Below, one piece after another: positions 5,238 to 6,113 of a stretch of 6,113 nucleotides of DNA (position 1 is its first letter; every line of letters begins with the position of its first letter). The notes beneath the pieces were generated by a model. That model ran no database searches. It was not told the DNA's origin and was given only the letters and a program-made list of their open reading frames with translations. Location: NCBI GenBank assembly GCA_902795765.1, contig CADBMQ010000115.1, forward strand, positions 1-6,113. Direction: 5' to 3'. The position numbers were made by a program, and so were the translations under genes. Origin of the DNA: Oscillospiraceae bacterium. Its GTDB lineage: Bacteria > Bacillota > Clostridia > Oscillospirales > Acutalibacteraceae.

Positions 5238-6113
5238 GTGCTTACGGCTTTACATATTGAAAATATAGCGGTAATAGAGCGTGCCGATGTTGAGTTTACG
5301 CAAGGACTTTGCGTGTTGACGGGCGAAACGGGTGCGGGTAAATCTATTGTTATAGACTCGATAAATGCCATACTTGGCGAACGCACGGCGAAGGATTTAA
5401 TCCGTGCAGGGTGTGAACGTGCGCAGGTTACGGCATCGTTCTGCGATTTGTCGTCAGAGATTTTGGACGTACTGCGAGGACTCGATGTCGAGGCAGAGGA
5501 CGGACAGGTGGTTGTCACTCGTGTGATAACTCACAAAAGCAGTTCTGCTAAAATAAATGGTGTTCCCGTGACGGCAACGGCATTAAAATCGGTCGCACCA
5601 TATCTTGTTGACATTCACGGACAACACGATTCTCAGGCGCTTCTCCAACCCGAGAGCCACGTTTCATATATCGATAAACTTGCCAAAAACGAGCAGATTA
5701 TACTTGAATATAAATCGGCTTTTGCGGATATGCAAAAAACGAGAAAGGCGCTTAAAAACCTTTCGGCAGACGAGGAAGAACGAGCAAGACGTCAGGAAAT
5801 TTTAAAGCACACGATAAAAGAGCTTGAAACTGCGAACTTGCGTGACGGTGAGATGAGTGAACTGAAAAACCGCCGTGAAAAACTGCTTTCCGACAAAGAA
5901 AAAGCCGAAAAATTGACAGTTGCCGTGAACGCACTCACGAGTGATGACGGCATACTTTCTGCGACAGATACTGTTTTGGAGCAACTGATTTCTGCTCATT
6001 CCGAAAAGTCGGCTAATGCGTGTTCGAGTGCGAGAGATTTGCTCGAACAAGCGAGAGTATTTGCCGAGCAGTCGCTTGCCGAGTGCGAGTATGACGAGCG
6101 AGAACTCAGCGAA
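5238..6113 (+). CDS. recN: DNA repair ATPase RecN, 3' end beyond the window
   Basis: RecN is an SMC-like ATPase that acts early at DNA double-strand breaks, holding DNA ends or sister strands for RecA-dependent recombination. The window has the first 292 codons, open to the last base; the family is usually about 550-570 residues, so roughly half is present. It begins with the ABC head: LHIENIAVIERADVEF at 5-20, Walker A GETGAGKS at 29-36 and LGERTAKDLIRAG at 46-58. KINGVPV at 105-111 and the RecN-typical Q-loop region VDIHGQHDSQALL at 124-136 follow. From about 150 onward the sequence is rich in E, K, L, A and R without prolines, as expected for the first arm of the RecN coiled coil. Walker B and the signature motif would lie beyond the window. 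Translation starts at GTG 5238, because the preceding in-frame codon is a stop. It lies 17 nt after argR, the standard argR-recN pairing. Confidence 0.95.
   Translation, partial: MLTALHIENIAVIERADVEFTQGLCVLTGETGAGKSIVIDSINAILGERTAKDLIRAGCERAQVTASFCDLSSEILDVLRGLDVEAEDGQVVVTRVITHKSSSAKINGVPVTATALKSVAPYLVDIHGQHDSQALLQPESHVSYIDKLAKNEQIILEYKSAFADMQKTRKALKNLSADEEERARRQEILKHTIKELETANLRDGEMSELKNRREKLLSDKEKAEKLTVAVNALTSDDGILSATDTVLEQLISAHSEKSANACSSARDLLEQARVFAEQSLAECEYDERELSE

Overview
The window looks like chromosomal DNA from a low-to-moderate G+C Gram-positive bacterium of the class Clostridia. A gut or rumen Oscillospiraceae/Ruminococcaceae-type lineage is my best guess, inferred from gene order and protein style, not proven. 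The main evidence is the same-strand gene run dxs - tlyA - nadK - argR - recN, a well-known order in Clostridia. The proteins are typical full-length family members, with Shine-Dalgarno sites and extended -10 promoters of the Firmicutes kind.

Layout. Positions 1-99 hold four closely packed hairpins that look like a palindromic repeat or the end of a small mobile element. The stop codon of the first gene lies inside this cluster. Positions 85-1128 (minus strand) encode a family 2 glycosyltransferase of the ExoA type with a membrane-spanning C-terminal part. Positions 1129-1317 are a divergent regulatory region: a good extended -10 promoter for each direction, an ArgR-box-like sequence over the dxs -35 region, an 8-bp inverted repeat, and a short terminator-like hairpin in the dxs leader. 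Positions 1318-6113 (plus strand) are a tight operon: dxs (isoprenoid precursor synthesis), tlyA (S4-domain 2'-O-methyltransferase), nadK (NAD kinase), argR (arginine repressor) and the first 292 codons of recN (DNA repair ATPase), which runs off the window. Gene junctions are a 17-nt overlap, then gaps of 1, 16 and 17 nt, and I see no terminator between genes, so co-transcription is likely.

The operon genes do not form one pathway. They supply housekeeping functions (DXP/MEP pathway entry, rRNA modification, NADP supply, arginine control, double-strand break repair). The one regulatory link visible here is the possible ArgR operator at the operon promoter, which would let ArgR control its own transcription and with it the flanking genes.

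I do not see a novel multi-gene system in this window. The items most worth checking are the ArgR-box-like site at the dxs promoter, the hairpin cluster at the left edge, and the leader hairpin before dxs.
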